Part shown: positions 52,976 through 62,660 of the stretch, one piece after another
How positions within the stretch are numbered: the stretch's first letter is position 1
Layout: each line of letters begins with the position of its first letter
Source: Oxalobacteraceae bacterium
Lineage (GTDB): Bacteria > Pseudomonadota > Gammaproteobacteria > Burkholderiales > Burkholderiaceae_D
Direction of reading: 5' to 3'
Length of the DNA: 64,000 nucleotides
NCBI GenBank assembly: GCA_947374865.1
Contig: CANCDR010000001.1
Coordinates: forward strand, 186,001-250,000
Position numbers and translations under genes: made by a program
The notes under the pieces: generated by a model
The model's database searches: none
The model's input: only the letters and a program-made list of their open reading frames with translations
What the model was told of the DNA's origin: nothing

Positions 52976-53749
52976 ATGTCTCTTTCTTATATCGTTTCCG
53001 GTTTTGCCGTTGGCATACTCGTTGGACTGACCGGCGTTGGCGGTGGCTCACTCATGACGCCCCTGCTCACGCTCCTGTTCGGCATTTCCCCCACGGTCGC
53101 CGTGGGCACCGACTTGGCCTTTGCATCGATTACCAAAAGCGCCGGCACCCTGGCCCACCGGGTTCGCGGTACTGTGCACTGGAATATTGTCAAATTGCTC
53201 TGCCTTGGCGCCTTACCAGCGGCGGTGGCCGGCACCCTCATCATTAATACGGTTGGACCGCTGAGTGCGCAAATGGGCCAGTTCATTCGTTATTCGATTG
53301 CCGTTTCCGTGATGCTGACGGTAGTCGCGATCTTATTTCGCGGGCGGATGCTGCAATGGGTGCATGCCCATCCAGAAAAACAATTGCAGGGCACCCGTCT
53401 GGCAGTGGCCACGGTCGTCGCCGGCGCGGTGCTGGGTTTGCTGGTGACGATTTCTTCGATCGGCGCCGGTGCGATTGGCGCGACGCTGTTAGTGATGCTG
53501 TATCCGCGCCTGACACCAGCCGAAGTCGCCGGTACTGACATCGCCTACGCCGTGCCGTTGACGGCAATCGCCGCATTCGGTCACTGGTGGCTCGGCTCGA
53601 TCCACTGGGAGCTGCTGGGCATGCTGCTCATCGGCTCGGTGCCGGGCATTACCATCGGCTCGCTGGCCGCCAAAGCGGTGCCAGACCGGCTACTTCGTGG
53701 CATTCTCGCCACCACATTGACCGGCGTTGCCGCCAAACTGGTTTTTTAA
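52976..53749 (+). CDS. TauE/SafE-family membrane transporter (probable sulfite or sulfur-compound exporter)
   Basis: The 257-residue protein has about eight membrane helices and the TauE/SafE duplicated motif GFAVGILVGLTGVGGGSLMTPLL near the N-terminus, with the matching LGLLVTISSIGAGAIGATLLVML segment in the second half, then GTDIAYAVPLTAIAA. Family members export sulfite, sulfoacetate or related anions. As the first gene of the cys operon, 9 bases ahead of cysI, it may relieve sulfite build-up or import a sulfur source. Confidence 0.85.
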   Translation: MSLSYIVSGFAVGILVGLTGVGGGSLMTPLLTLLFGISPTVAVGTDLAFASITKSAGTLAHRVRGTVHWNIVKLLCLGALPAAVAGTLIINTVGPLSAQMGQFIRYSIAVSVMLTVVAILFRGRMLQWVHAHPEKQLQGTRLAVATVVAGAVLGLLVTISSIGAGAIGATLLVMLYPRLTPAEVAGTDIAYAVPLTAIAAFGHWWLGSIHWELLGMLLIGSVPGITIGSLAAKAVPDRLLRGILATTLTGVAAKLVF

Positions 53750-53758
53750 AGGTTTACC

Positions 53759-55453
53759 ATGTACCAATACGACCAATACGATCACCAACTTGTTCGCGAA
53801 CGGGTCAGCCAGTACCGCGATCAGGTGCGCCGACGCCTCAGCGATGAACTCACTGAAGAAGAATTCCGCCCGCTGCGCCTGCAAAATGGCCTCTATTTGC
53901 AGCGCCATGCGTACATGCTGCGCGTCGCGGTGCCGTATGGTCTGCTGTCGTCCAAGCAGATGCGGATGTTTGGCCACATCGCGCGTAAATATGATCGCGG
54001 ATATGGCCACTTCACGACCCGGCAAAATATTCAGTTCAACTGGATCACGCTCGAACAAACGCCCGATATTCTGGCCGAGCTAGCAAGCGTGGAGATGCAC
54101 GCTATTCAAACCTCCGGTAACTGCATTCGTAACATCACCTCTGACGAATACGCCGGCGTGGCAGCAGACGAACTGATTGATCCGCGGCCATATGCAGAAA
54201 TCCTCCGTCAGTGGAGTACTTTTCATCCGGAGTTTGCTTATCTGCCGCGCAAATTCAAGCTCGCGCTCAATGGCGCCGTCGAAGACCGCGCGGCGATCGG
54301 TATGCACGATATTGGCCTCAATGTGGTGCGCGATGCGGATGGTGAAATCGGCTTTCGGGTGATGGTCGGTGGCGGGCTGGGTCGCACACCGATCATTGGC
54401 AGTGTGATTCGTGAATTTTTACCCCGCCGGCATATCCTGTCGTTTATCGAAGCGATCATGCGGGTCTATAACCAGCATGGCCGACGCGACAATATTTACA
54501 AAGCGCGCATCAAGATTCTGGTCAAAGCACTGGGCATCGAAGAATTTTCACGCCAGGTCGATGCCGAATGGGCTGATCTCAAGGATGGCCCGAGCACACT
54601 CACAGACGCGGAAATCGCGCGCGTGACAGCTTTCTTTGCACCGCCCGCCTATGCAGACTTGCCAGCACAGGACAGTAGCTTTGAACTGCACAAGATCGAC
54701 CATCCCGCTTTTGCCAAATGGGTCGGGCGCAACGTCAAGCCGCACAAGGTAGCCGGTTACGCGATCGTGCTGCTGTCGCTGAAAAAAACCGGTGTCCCGC
54801 CGGGGGACGCGACGGCCGATCAAATCGAGTCGATCGCTGATCTGGCGGATCAATATAGTCTGGGCGAATTACGCGTTACCCACGAACAGAATCTGGTGCT
54901 GGCCGATGTACAACAGGCGAATTTATTCGCGCTGTGGCAAGCCGCTAAAGCACTGGGTTTGGCGACGCCCAATATCGGCCTGCTGACCGACATGATCTGC
55001 TGTCCGGGCGGCGACTTTTGCTCGCTGGCGAATGCCAAATCGATCCCGATCGCCGAGGCCATTGCAGAAAAGTTTGATGACATCGACTTCCAGCATGATA
55101 TTGGCGAGATTGAACTCAACATCTCCGGCTGCATCAACGCCTGCGGTCATCATCACATCGGCAATATCGGTGTGCTGGGCGTGGATAAAGATGGCGCAGA
55201 GTGGTATCAAGTATCGCTCGGCGGTGGACAGGGAAATCATATCGGCATCGGTAAGATTATCGGCCCCTCCTTTTCGGCGCATCAGATGCCGACGGTGATC
55301 GAACGCATTTTGCAAGTCTATATGCGCGAGCGGCAGGACGAAGAAAAATTCATCGCTACCGTACAACGCCTGGGCATCACCCCGTTCAAAGAACACGTGT
55401 ACGCCACACCGATTAAAAGCGAACACCTCAAGGGAGAGGACGCGTATGCGTAA
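53759..55453 (+). CDS. cysI: Sulfite reductase hemoprotein subunit
   Basis: The 564-residue siroheme/[4Fe-4S] enzyme reduces sulfite to sulfide with six electrons. It shows the two ferredoxin-like half-domains, YGHFTTRQNIQFNWI and TSGNCIRNITSDEYAGV (residues about 80-130), and the cluster/siroheme cysteines in MICCPGGDFCSLANAKS and NISGCINACGHHHIGNIG (about 418-465). It is closer to the short bacterial form that works with DUF934 protein and without a CysJ flavoprotein subunit. Nitrite reductase activity cannot be excluded by sequence, but the operon argues for sulfite. Confidence 0.92.
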   Translation: MYQYDQYDHQLVRERVSQYRDQVRRRLSDELTEEEFRPLRLQNGLYLQRHAYMLRVAVPYGLLSSKQMRMFGHIARKYDRGYGHFTTRQNIQFNWITLEQTPDILAELASVEMHAIQTSGNCIRNITSDEYAGVAADELIDPRPYAEILRQWSTFHPEFAYLPRKFKLALNGAVEDRAAIGMHDIGLNVVRDADGEIGFRVMVGGGLGRTPIIGSVIREFLPRRHILSFIEAIMRVYNQHGRRDNIYKARIKILVKALGIEEFSRQVDAEWADLKDGPSTLTDAEIARVTAFFAPPAYADLPAQDSSFELHKIDHPAFAKWVGRNVKPHKVAGYAIVLLSLKKTGVPPGDATADQIESIADLADQYSLGELRVTHEQNLVLADVQQANLFALWQAAKALGLATPNIGLLTDMICCPGGDFCSLANAKSIPIAEAIAEKFDDIDFQHDIGEIELNISGCINACGHHHIGNIGVLGVDKDGAEWYQVSLGGGQGNHIGIGKIIGPSFSAHQMPTVIERILQVYMRERQDEEKFIATVQRLGITPFKEHVYATPIKSEHLKGEDAYA

Positions 55454-55967
55454 CATCATCAAAGATCGCGCCATCCTTGCCAACGACTGGCCGCTGCTGC
55501 GTCTGAGCGAAGAACAGACCGCTGAATCGGTCGCCGTGCCATCGGGTCGAGTCATCGTGCCATTAGCAGTCTGGCTGGCCCAACGACCAGCACTGCGTGC
55601 GCGCACCGACGTGGGCGTCTGGATCGCCAGCAGTGAACGGGCCGAAGCCCTGCGCGATGACGTGGCGCTGCTGCCGCTGATCGCGGTCGACTTTCCCAAA
55701 TTTTCTGACGGACGTGGCTATTCGATCGCTTACCAATTACGCGCACGCTTAGCTTATACCGGCGAACTGCGGGCCATTGGCGATGTCTTACGTGATCAGC
55801 TGTTCTACATGCAGCGGGTCGGCTTCAATGCCTTCGATGTGCGCGCTGATCGTGATGTCGAGGATGCACTCAAAGGCCTGACTGACTTTAGCGTGCCCTA
55901 TCAAAATTCATGGGATCACAAGGCGCCACTGTTTGGCCGCGTACAACGCACAGGAGCGGCTGCATGA
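55446..55967 (+). CDS. DUF934 protein, cysI partner
   Basis: The 173-residue protein belongs to DUF934, found almost always beside cysI in beta- and gammaproteobacteria and thought to replace or support CysJ-type electron delivery. The family core is visible as GVWIASSERAEAL, LPLIAVDFPKFSDGRGYSIAYQLRARL (residues about 75-100), GELRAIGDVLRDQLFYMQRVGFNAFDV. It overlaps the end of cysI by 8 bases and the start of cysH by 4, so all three are coupled. No cofactor motif is evident, and the biochemical role is unproven. Confidence 0.85.
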   Translation: MRNIIKDRAILANDWPLLRLSEEQTAESVAVPSGRVIVPLAVWLAQRPALRARTDVGVWIASSERAEALRDDVALLPLIAVDFPKFSDGRGYSIAYQLRARLAYTGELRAIGDVLRDQLFYMQRVGFNAFDVRADRDVEDALKGLTDFSVPYQNSWDHKAPLFGRVQRTGAAA

Positions 55968-56704
55968 GCAGCAATCATTCAGCAGAATTTGCGGCCTTGA
56001 TCGCTTCGACACAAGCCACCCTGGCGCGTTGCGCGAGCGATTATTCGCCTGCGGTGATGGCGTCCAGTCTGGCCGCCGAAGACATGGTCCTGACCGACAT
56101 GATCTTGCGCGCGCAACTGCCGATCACGATTTTTACACTCGAAACAGGCCGACTGCATGCCGAAACCCTGGGTCTGCTTGATCGCATCCAGGAAAAATAT
56201 GGCTATGCGGTGTCGCTTTATCGTCCGCAAGCCGATGCTGTTGCCGCCTATGTGGCCGAGAATAGCTTGAATGCCTTTTACGAGAGCGTCGAGATGCGCA
56301 AAAGCTGCTGCCAGATTCGTAAAGTTGAACCGCTCAATCGCGCACTGGCGGGCAAGCGGGCCTGGGTCACCGGTCAACGCCGAGCCCAGTCCAGTACTCG
56401 CGCTGCACTCGATATCGAAGAGCAGGACAGCGCGCATGGCATGACAAAATTTAATCCGCTGGCCGACTGGTCGGAGCAGGCTGTATGGGATTACATTCAC
56501 GCCCGCGGCGTGCCGTACAACCCGCTGCACGATCAGGGTTTTCCCTCGATTGGCTGCGAACCCTGCACCCGTGCTGTCGCGCCAGGTGAAGATGTACGGG
56601 CTGGCCGCTGGTGGTGGGAACAGCCCGACACCAAGGAATGTGGCCTGCATGTGGTGGATGGCAAACTGATCCGGATCACGCCGGCTTTGAACACAACAAA
56701 CTAA
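55964..56704 (+). CDS. cysH: Adenylyl-sulfate (APS) reductase
   Basis: The 246-residue enzyme reduces APS to sulfite with thioredoxin electrons. SSLAAEDMVLTDMIL near residue 30 is the PAPS_reduct start. Cys pairs in RKSCCQIRKVEPL (near residue 115) and IGCEPCTRAV (near residue 200) bind the [4Fe-4S] cluster that marks APS-type, not PAPS-type, CysH. The final KECGLH holds the catalytic Cys. This agrees with the absence of an APS kinase (cysC) beside cysDN. The ATG at 55964 overlaps the DUF934 stop. Confidence 0.93.
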   Translation: MSSNHSAEFAALIASTQATLARCASDYSPAVMASSLAAEDMVLTDMILRAQLPITIFTLETGRLHAETLGLLDRIQEKYGYAVSLYRPQADAVAAYVAENSLNAFYESVEMRKSCCQIRKVEPLNRALAGKRAWVTGQRRAQSSTRAALDIEEQDSAHGMTKFNPLADWSEQAVWDYIHARGVPYNPLHDQGFPSIGCEPCTRAVAPGEDVRAGRWWWEQPDTKECGLHVVDGKLIRITPALNTTN

Positions 56705-56722
56705 GTTTTAGACGAAAACATC

Positions 56723-57667
56723 ATGACGACTGCAGTGGAAACAGATTTTATCGAACAGGCCCTGAACGCGAGTTCACGCCACCTCGACTGGCTCGAATCG
56801 GAAGCCATTCACATCATGCGCGAAGTGGCCGCCGAGTGCGCCAATCCTGCGCTGCTCTTTTCGGGCGGTAAAGATTCTGTCGTCTTGTTACGGATCGCCG
56901 AGAAGGCTTTTCGCCCTGGAAAATTTCCCTTCCCGCTGGTGCATGTCGATACCGGTCATAACTTCCCCGAAGTGATCACGTTTCGCGATCAGCGCGTGGC
57001 GGAACTGGGGGAGCGCCTGATCGTCGGCTCGGTAGAAGATTCTATTCGTCGCGGCACGGTGCGTCTGCGTAATCCACTGACCGACTCGCGCAATGCAGCG
57101 CAGGCGGTTACGCTGCTCGAAACGATCGCCACCCACCAGTTCGATGCCTGCATCGGCGGTGCGCGTCGCGACGAAGAAAAAGCGCGCGCCAAGGAACGTA
57201 TTTTTTCCTTCCGCGACGAATTCGGTCAATGGAATCCTAAGGCCCAGCGCCCCGAACTGTGGGACCTCTATAACACCCGCGTTCATCCGGGTGAAAACAT
57301 GCGCGTCTTCCCGATCTCGAACTGGACTGAACTCGACGTCTGGCAATACATCGGCCGTGAAAAACTGGCTCTGCCACCGATTTATTTTGCCCATCAACGC
57401 GACGTCATTCCACGCAATGGCATGCTCATTCCGCTCACCGATCTCACGCCTGCACTGGAAGGCGAAAAGGTCGAATCGCAGATGGTGCGCTTTCGTACCG
57501 TGGGCGATATTTCCTGTACCTGCCCGGTCGCCTCTGAGGCAAGCAATGTGGCAGCGATTATCGCCGAAACAGCGATCACGCAAATTACCGAACGTGGCGC
57601 CACCCGCACCGATGATCAGACCTCGGAAGCGTCGATGGAAAAACGTAAGAAAGCAGGTTACTTCTAA
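56723..57667 (+). CDS. cysD: Sulfate adenylyltransferase subunit 2
   Basis: CysD with CysN forms ATP sulfurylase, making APS from sulfate and ATP. The 314-residue product has LDWLESEAIHIMREVAAECANPALLFSGGKDSVVLL (PP-loop SGGKDS, near residue 50), HVDTGHNFPEVI, GGARRDEEKARAKERIFSFRDEFGQWNPK near 150 and a C-terminal DQTSEASMEKRKKAGYF, a segment nearly invariant in CysD. Its stop overlaps the cysN start as TAATG. Confidence 0.96.
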   Translation: MTTAVETDFIEQALNASSRHLDWLESEAIHIMREVAAECANPALLFSGGKDSVVLLRIAEKAFRPGKFPFPLVHVDTGHNFPEVITFRDQRVAELGERLIVGSVEDSIRRGTVRLRNPLTDSRNAAQAVTLLETIATHQFDACIGGARRDEEKARAKERIFSFRDEFGQWNPKAQRPELWDLYNTRVHPGENMRVFPISNWTELDVWQYIGREKLALPPIYFAHQRDVIPRNGMLIPLTDLTPALEGEKVESQMVRFRTVGDISCTCPVASEASNVAAIIAETAITQITERGATRTDDQTSEASMEKRKKAGYF

Positions 57668-59001
57668 TGAATGCCCCCATGACAGCCACAGCGCAGAATC
57701 CCTCACCCGCAGCACAGGGCCGCGAACGCGGACTGCTACGCTTTATTACCGCCGGCTCGGTCGACGATGGCAAGAGTACCCTGATCGGCCGTCTGCTGTT
57801 TGACAGCAAAGGCATTTTTGCCGATCAGCTGGCATCGATGTCGCGCGCCAAACATAAGCGCACGGTCGGTGACACGATCGACTTGTCGCTGCTCACCGAT
57901 GGTCTCGAAGCAGAACGTGAACAAGGCATCACAATTGACGTAGCCTACCGTTATTTTGCCACCCCCAAGCGCAAGTTCATCATCGCCGACACACCAGGTC
58001 ATGAGCAATACACGCGCAATATGGTGACGGGCGCATCGACTGCCGATGCGGTGATCATTCTGATCGATGTCGCGAAAGTGAAATTCGGCGCCGATGGCAG
58101 CGTAGAACTGCTCACACAAACCAAACGCCATTCGACCATTGCCCATCTGCTGCGCATTGAACATGTGATCGTCGCGGTCAACAAGATGGATCTGGTTAAT
58201 TACGACCAGCAGGTCTATGAGCGCATCGTCGCTGCGTATCGGTCATTTGCCGCGCAGCTGGGCTTAACCGACATTCGGCCGATCCCGCTGTCGGCACTGG
58301 CGGGTGACAACGTCGTCGTCGCCGGCGACAAGATGCCCTGGCATACCGGTCCGACACTGATTGAACTGCTCGAATCGCTGTCCGTCTATGATGAGTCGCA
58401 TGATCAGCCCTTCCGTTTTCCGGTGCAGTTAGTGGCGCGCCATAACGGTCACGAGGCGAATGACTTCCGTGGTTACATGGGGCGCATCGAAGCCGGCAAA
58501 GTCAGCAAGGGCGATACACTGGTGGTGCAACCCAACGGCCGCACGGCGACTGTCAAAGATATCCTGACGCTCGAAGGCTCACACGATACTGCCGTAGTTG
58601 GTCAGTCGGTCACGCTGCTGCTGGATGAATATGTCGATATTTCACGCGGTGACATGCTCGCTGAAGCGGCCCGTCCGGCAACGCTCATGACCAGCGTGCG
58701 CGCCGAGATGTGCTGGCTGTCCGAAGATGCGCTGGATGTGCGGCGCAAATACTGGCTCAAGCACACGACCCGTCAGGTCGCCGCGCGCGTTGAGCGGATC
58801 GAGACCCTGTTCGACATTAATACTCAGGAACGCCGATCAGCCGAGACCCTGCATCTGAACGATATTGCGACCGTGGTCGTCAAGGTCTCGCAGCCGCTGG
58901 CGGGCGATGCTTATGACGCCATTCGCGCCACCGGGGCCTTTATTTTGATCGACGAAGTGACGCACCAAACTGTTGCAGCCGGCATGATTTGTGCTTCGTA
59001 A
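57667..59001 (+). CDS. cysN: Sulfate adenylyltransferase subunit 1 (GTPase)
   Basis: The 444-residue GTPase drives APS formation by CysD. It has an EF-Tu-like G domain: G1 GSVDDGKSTLIGRLL, G2 region EREQGITIDVAYRYF, G3 DTPGHEQYTRNMVTGAS, G4 NKMDLV and G5 ALAGDNV. Beta-barrel domains 2 and 3 follow. It ends without a fused CysC kinase, consistent with direct APS reduction by CysH. Start is the ATG overlapping the cysD stop. Confidence 0.96.
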   Translation: MNAPMTATAQNPSPAAQGRERGLLRFITAGSVDDGKSTLIGRLLFDSKGIFADQLASMSRAKHKRTVGDTIDLSLLTDGLEAEREQGITIDVAYRYFATPKRKFIIADTPGHEQYTRNMVTGASTADAVIILIDVAKVKFGADGSVELLTQTKRHSTIAHLLRIEHVIVAVNKMDLVNYDQQVYERIVAAYRSFAAQLGLTDIRPIPLSALAGDNVVVAGDKMPWHTGPTLIELLESLSVYDESHDQPFRFPVQLVARHNGHEANDFRGYMGRIEAGKVSKGDTLVVQPNGRTATVKDILTLEGSHDTAVVGQSVTLLLDEYVDISRGDMLAEAARPATLMTSVRAEMCWLSEDALDVRRKYWLKHTTRQVAARVERIETLFDINTQERRSAETLHLNDIATVVVKVSQPLAGDAYDAIRATGAFILIDEVTHQTVAAGMICAS

Positions 59002-59032
59002 AATAGTATCTCTTTTCGTCGAATACATGATC

Positions 59033-59848
59033 ATGTCAACAACACATAGTACTTACGGTAAGGTCTGGCTGATCGGCGCTGGACCCGGGGCCGCCGATCT
59101 GATTACGGTGCGCGGTGCGCGTCTGCTGGCCCAGGCTGAAGTGGTCTTGCATGATGCTCTGGTCACCGATGACATGCTGGCGTTGTGTCCGCAGGCGATT
59201 AAAATCGCTGTCGGTAAGCGCTGCGGTCAGCTGTCGACGGCGCAAGCCTTCATCAATAAGCAGCTGATTGATCAGGCGGCCAAGTTCAGCCGTGTCGTGC
59301 GTCTCAAGGGGGGCGACCCGATGCTGTTCGGTCGCGCCGATGAAGAGTTACGTGCGCTCGAAGCGCATGGTATCTGTGTCGAAGTCGTGCCTGGTATTAC
59401 CGCCGCGCTGGCCGCGGCAGCGTCGACCCAGCAGCCGCTCACCCAACGCGGTGTGGCGCGCAGCGTGGCATTTTTTACCTCCAGTACAGCGCCGGAGCTG
59501 CACGCGCAAGAAAGCATGCCTGACGCCGACACGCTGGTGCAGTACATGGGGGGCAAGGAAGCCGCTCGCACCGCCCAGCGTCTGCTCGCGCAGGGCAAGC
59601 CCACATCCACGCCGGTCATCATGGTGGAAAACTGCAGCCGCAGTAATGAGCGTGTGCACCGCCTCAACTTGGGGCAGCTGGCACAAGGCTGGGAAGCTGG
59701 TCAGGGACCGGTGCTGGTGATGATCGGTGAGGCGCTCGGACAGCGTAGCGTGCGACGGGATCTCGAGCCGGCATCCAAGGCAGATACTCAGGCAGAAGTC
59801 CAAGCAAACGCACAGGCAAACGTGAATAGGACGCAAGAAGCTGCCTGA
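59033..59848 (+). CDS. cobA: Uroporphyrinogen-III C-methyltransferase
   Basis: The 271-residue SAM enzyme makes precorrin-2, the first step from uroporphyrinogen III to siroheme. It has KVWLIGAGPGAADLITVRGARLL at residues 9-31, VVRLKGGDPMLFGRADEELRAL, EVVPGITAALAAAASTQQPLTQRGVARSV near residue 120 and TPVIMVENCSRSNE. It lacks the CysG dehydrogenase/chelatase half, so precorrin-2 oxidation needs another gene. An Ala/Gln-rich tail of about 25 residues follows. The frame opens at 58991 inside cysN; the ATG at 59033 starts the conserved part. Confidence 0.92.
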   Translation: MSTTHSTYGKVWLIGAGPGAADLITVRGARLLAQAEVVLHDALVTDDMLALCPQAIKIAVGKRCGQLSTAQAFINKQLIDQAAKFSRVVRLKGGDPMLFGRADEELRALEAHGICVEVVPGITAALAAAASTQQPLTQRGVARSVAFFTSSTAPELHAQESMPDADTLVQYMGGKEAARTAQRLLAQGKPTSTPVIMVENCSRSNERVHRLNLGQLAQGWEAGQGPVLVMIGEALGQRSVRRDLEPASKADTQAEVQANAQANVNRTQEAA

Positions 59849-59931
59849 TGCAACGCTGCGCTAAACATGTGCAGCGGTCCTTGTTCGCTTAATGCGTCGC
59901 CCGAATCATCTGCGCGAATCATCTACTCAAA

Positions 59932-60300
59932 TCACCGGCCCAGATCGCCCACACAATAATCGGCGATCGCATTCAACACATCAGCATCTTCACCAACGGC
60001 CTGGGCGACGCTTAATTGCAAGTCGGGATGAGCACTGCGTAGCTGCTCGAGCAGCAGCGGCAGATCGCGCAAGACATGGCCGCCCTGGCCGAGAAATACC
60101 GGCACGACGCGCACCTCGCGACTACCTTTGGCGACCGCCTCCTCCACCAAGCCCGGCAAGTCTGGCGTCATGAATTCAAGGAAGGCCAAACCGACATTCA
60201 CCGCCGGCAGACGGGTTTGTAAAATCGCCTGCAGGCGTTGAAACGGCGCGGCCCAGCGGGGATCGCGCGCGCCGTGAGCGAATAAAATCAGTGTTTGCAT
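59932..60300 (-). CDS. cbiX: CbiX/SirB-type sirohydrochlorin chelatase
   Basis: The 122-residue protein is a single-domain class II chelatase. LILFAHGARDPRWAAPFQRL at the N-terminus holds the metal-binding His, and EVRVVPVFLGQGGHVLRDLPLLLEQL near residue 75 holds the second. Such short proteins insert Fe (siroheme) or Co (cobalamin). Beside cobA and cysI, iron is the likely metal. It converges on cobA. ATG at 60300 is used; six extra codons to 60318 are possible. Confidence 0.87.
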   Translation of the reverse strand: MQTLILFAHGARDPRWAAPFQRLQAILQTRLPAVNVGLAFLEFMTPDLPGLVEEAVAKGSREVRVVPVFLGQGGHVLRDLPLLLEQLRSAHPDLQLSVAQAVGEDADVLNAIADYCVGDLGR

Positions 60301-60337
60301 TGAATTGTTGACCTTCATATTGTCAGCTTACGATGTG

Positions 60338-61489
60338 CTACCCACGCTTTTCAACCCACCGCATCGCCCCCATCGCGATCAGCAAAAATACCAGACTCGG
60401 TAACAGCGCCGTGACGAACGCCGGCCAGGTATTGAGCAAACCGATGTGCGAGAACAGACTATTGAGCAAATAAAAACTCACACCAATCATGATGCCAGTG
60501 AAAATCTTCAGACTCACACCACCGGCGCGAACCTGCAGGTAGGCAAAGGGTAAGGCCAAGGCCATCATGACCAGTACCGCAAAGGGATAGATCAGCTTCT
60601 TCCAGAACGCGATTTCATAGCGTTCGGTATGTTGTTTGTTTTCGGCCAGATGTCGGGTGTAGGCCTTCAGATCGTTGGCCGACATGCGATCCGGATCGGC
60701 GAACAGGACCGCCATGATTTCTGGCGTGATCTCGAGCGTGAGCGACATAGTAGGATAGCTATGCGTGACGATGGCCTGCTTGAGATCAACCAGCGAGGCA
60801 TCCTGGCCGAGCACGATGTGTGGAAATCGCACCTCCGATACGCCGGCCAGTTCCCATTGATGATTGGGACGGTAGTTTGCGGTCTCGGCACTGATCAAGG
60901 CTTCCATGCGAAAACTGGTATCGAACTGGTAAATTTTTACCCCGCGCAGTTCGCCACCGGGTGCGACTTCACGCACATTCAAAAAACGTGAGCCAATAAT
61001 CTTGCCACCATCCTCCGCATCCTTCACCATATCCTTGGCCCACAGGCCAGTACGGAATTCCTGCGTGAGCGCACTGCCGAGCAAACGAAGTTTCATGTGT
61101 TCGGCCATCTCGGAAAAAAACGGCGATAAGACTTCACCCAGAAAAAACGTCATCAACACAAACACCAGACCAATTTTTGCCAGCATCGCGCCGGCCATGG
61201 CAGTCGACATGCTTGATACGCGCATGATGGTAAATTCAGAGCGCGAAGCTAGCTGTGAAAGCGCCCAGATGGTGCCGATGAGCGTCGCCAAGGGCATCAT
61301 TTCATAGGCAAATCCGGGCAGACCCATAAAAATATACAGAAAGGCGTGCTGTAGCTGATAGTCCCCTTTACCGACTGAGCGCAGCTCACCCATCAAGTCG
61401 AAAAACGACTGCATCGATAACAGAGCCGCCAGCACCAGCAGCACCGCACGGGAGATTTCACTGGCCAGATATTTTTGCAAGACCGTCAC
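60338..61489 (-). CDS. lptG: LPS export permease LptG
   Basis: LptG and LptF form the inner-membrane permease of the Lpt bridge that carries lipopolysaccharide to the cell surface. The 383-residue protein has LASEISRAVLLVLAALLSMQSFFDLMGEL (TM1), six membrane helices and a central periplasmic beta-jellyroll (about residues 135-265). FAVLVMMALALPFAYLQVRAG near residue 305 is the conserved TM4-TM5 region. It overlaps the end of lptF by 4 bases. Confidence 0.94.
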   Translation of the reverse strand: MTVLQKYLASEISRAVLLVLAALLSMQSFFDLMGELRSVGKGDYQLQHAFLYIFMGLPGFAYEMMPLATLIGTIWALSQLASRSEFTIMRVSSMSTAMAGAMLAKIGLVFVLMTFFLGEVLSPFFSEMAEHMKLRLLGSALTQEFRTGLWAKDMVKDAEDGGKIIGSRFLNVREVAPGGELRGVKIYQFDTSFRMEALISAETANYRPNHQWELAGVSEVRFPHIVLGQDASLVDLKQAIVTHSYPTMSLTLEITPEIMAVLFADPDRMSANDLKAYTRHLAENKQHTERYEIAFWKKLIYPFAVLVMMALALPFAYLQVRAGGVSLKIFTGIMIGVSFYLLNSLFSHIGLLNTWPAFVTALLPSLVFLLIAMGAMRWVEKRG

Positions 61490-62619
61490 TGGGAGGTCTC
61501 CTTATGCGGCCGCAAAAAATACCGCACACGTGCCCAGAGGACCAGCGGATGCCAGCGGCTATTCATATTGACGCGCCAGGCTAACAAGCCGAGAACCGTC
61601 AGCAGCGTCAAGACATGCATGGGCCACCAGGCCAGCATCAAGGACATCTTCCCCTGCGCTACCGCGACTTGTAATACGCTGGTCAGATTACTGTACACAA
61701 GATAAAGCAGCAAGGCGATCAACAAATTGGCTGAGCGGCCGCCGCGTGGATTGACAAAGCCGAGCGGAATCGCCAGCAGCAAGAGTAGCAAAGACATCAG
61801 CGGCAAGGCAATCCGCCAAAGGAGCTCGCCCTGATGATCCTTGCTGAAATCAGCCAACAGGGCCAACGTCGGCAAGGCAGATGCCGACTTGTCACCGGTC
61901 AGGGCTTCTGAATGCCGCCCAACGACGACGCTGTATTTTTCAAATTCCATGACATCAAAATCGGACTGATTCGGGACGCCGTCATAACGCCGACCCTTTT
62001 GTAACACCAGTACTTTGTCACCGCGCGCGTTAAGTTCGATGGTACCTTCTTTGGCCACCACTACACTAGTCTGCCCATCGTGCTTGGTATTGACAAAAAT
62101 ATTTTGAACCTTGCTGGCATCACCAGAAACTTCTTCAACAAAAAAGATTCGGTCGGTCGAGGCGGATTCGAGAAATTTTCCCGGTGATACCTTGGAGATG
62201 TCTTCGCGCTTTTCAAAGCGCTCGGTATATTCAGCGCTTTGGCGGATCGCCCAGGGGGTGAGCACAAAACTTAACAGAGCAGTCAACAGCACCAGCGGCA
62301 TGCCAAAGGCGAGCACTGGTTTGATCCAGCGCGTCAAGCTCAGTCCGGAGGCGAACCAGACTACCATTTCAGAATCTTGATAACTGCGCGTGACGACCAA
62401 TAAAACGGATAAAAATCCAGTCAGCATCAGCAGTATTGGTAGGTAACGCAGCGCAGCAAAGCCGATCAGCACCACCACATCAGCCGATGCGACTTTACCT
62501 CCTGCGGCCTGGCCGAGGATGCGAATTAACATCACAGTGATGGTAATGGTGAAGAGTGTGGTGAACACCGCACCGGCAGTGTTGGCCAATTCCCGACGCA
62601 GGGCGCGCTGAAAAATCAT
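61486..62619 (-). CDS. lptF: LPS export permease LptF
   Basis: The 377-residue permease starts [24 protein letters not shown], has six membrane helices, [21 protein letters not shown] (coupling helix, near residue 85), a periplasmic jellyroll (about 135-255) and [31 protein letters not shown] near 290. It works with LptG and the LptB ATPase. It is the first gene of the lptFG operon and divergent from pepA by 41 bases. Confidence 0.94.
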   Translation of the reverse strand: MIFQRALRRELANTAGAVFTTLFTITITVMLIRILGQAAGGKVASADVVVLIGFAALRYLPILLMLTGFLSVLLVVTRSYQDSEMVVWFASGLSLTRWIKPVLAFGMPLVLLTALLSFVLTPWAIRQSAEYTERFEKREDISKVSPGKFLESASTDRIFFVEEVSGDASKVQNIFVNTKHDGQTSVVVAKEGTIELNARGDKVLVLQKGRRYDGVPNQSDFDVMEFEKYSVVVGRHSEALTGDKSASALPTLALLADFSKDHQGELLWRIALPLMSLLLLLLAIPLGFVNPRGGRSANLLIALLLYLVYSNLTSVLQVAVAQGKMSLMLAWWPMHVLTLLTVLGLLAWRVNMNSRWHPLVLWARVRYFLRPHKETSQ

Positions 62620-62660
62620 TTGCAGACTATAATCTCAATTCAATTTTCGAAGGAGTGGCC

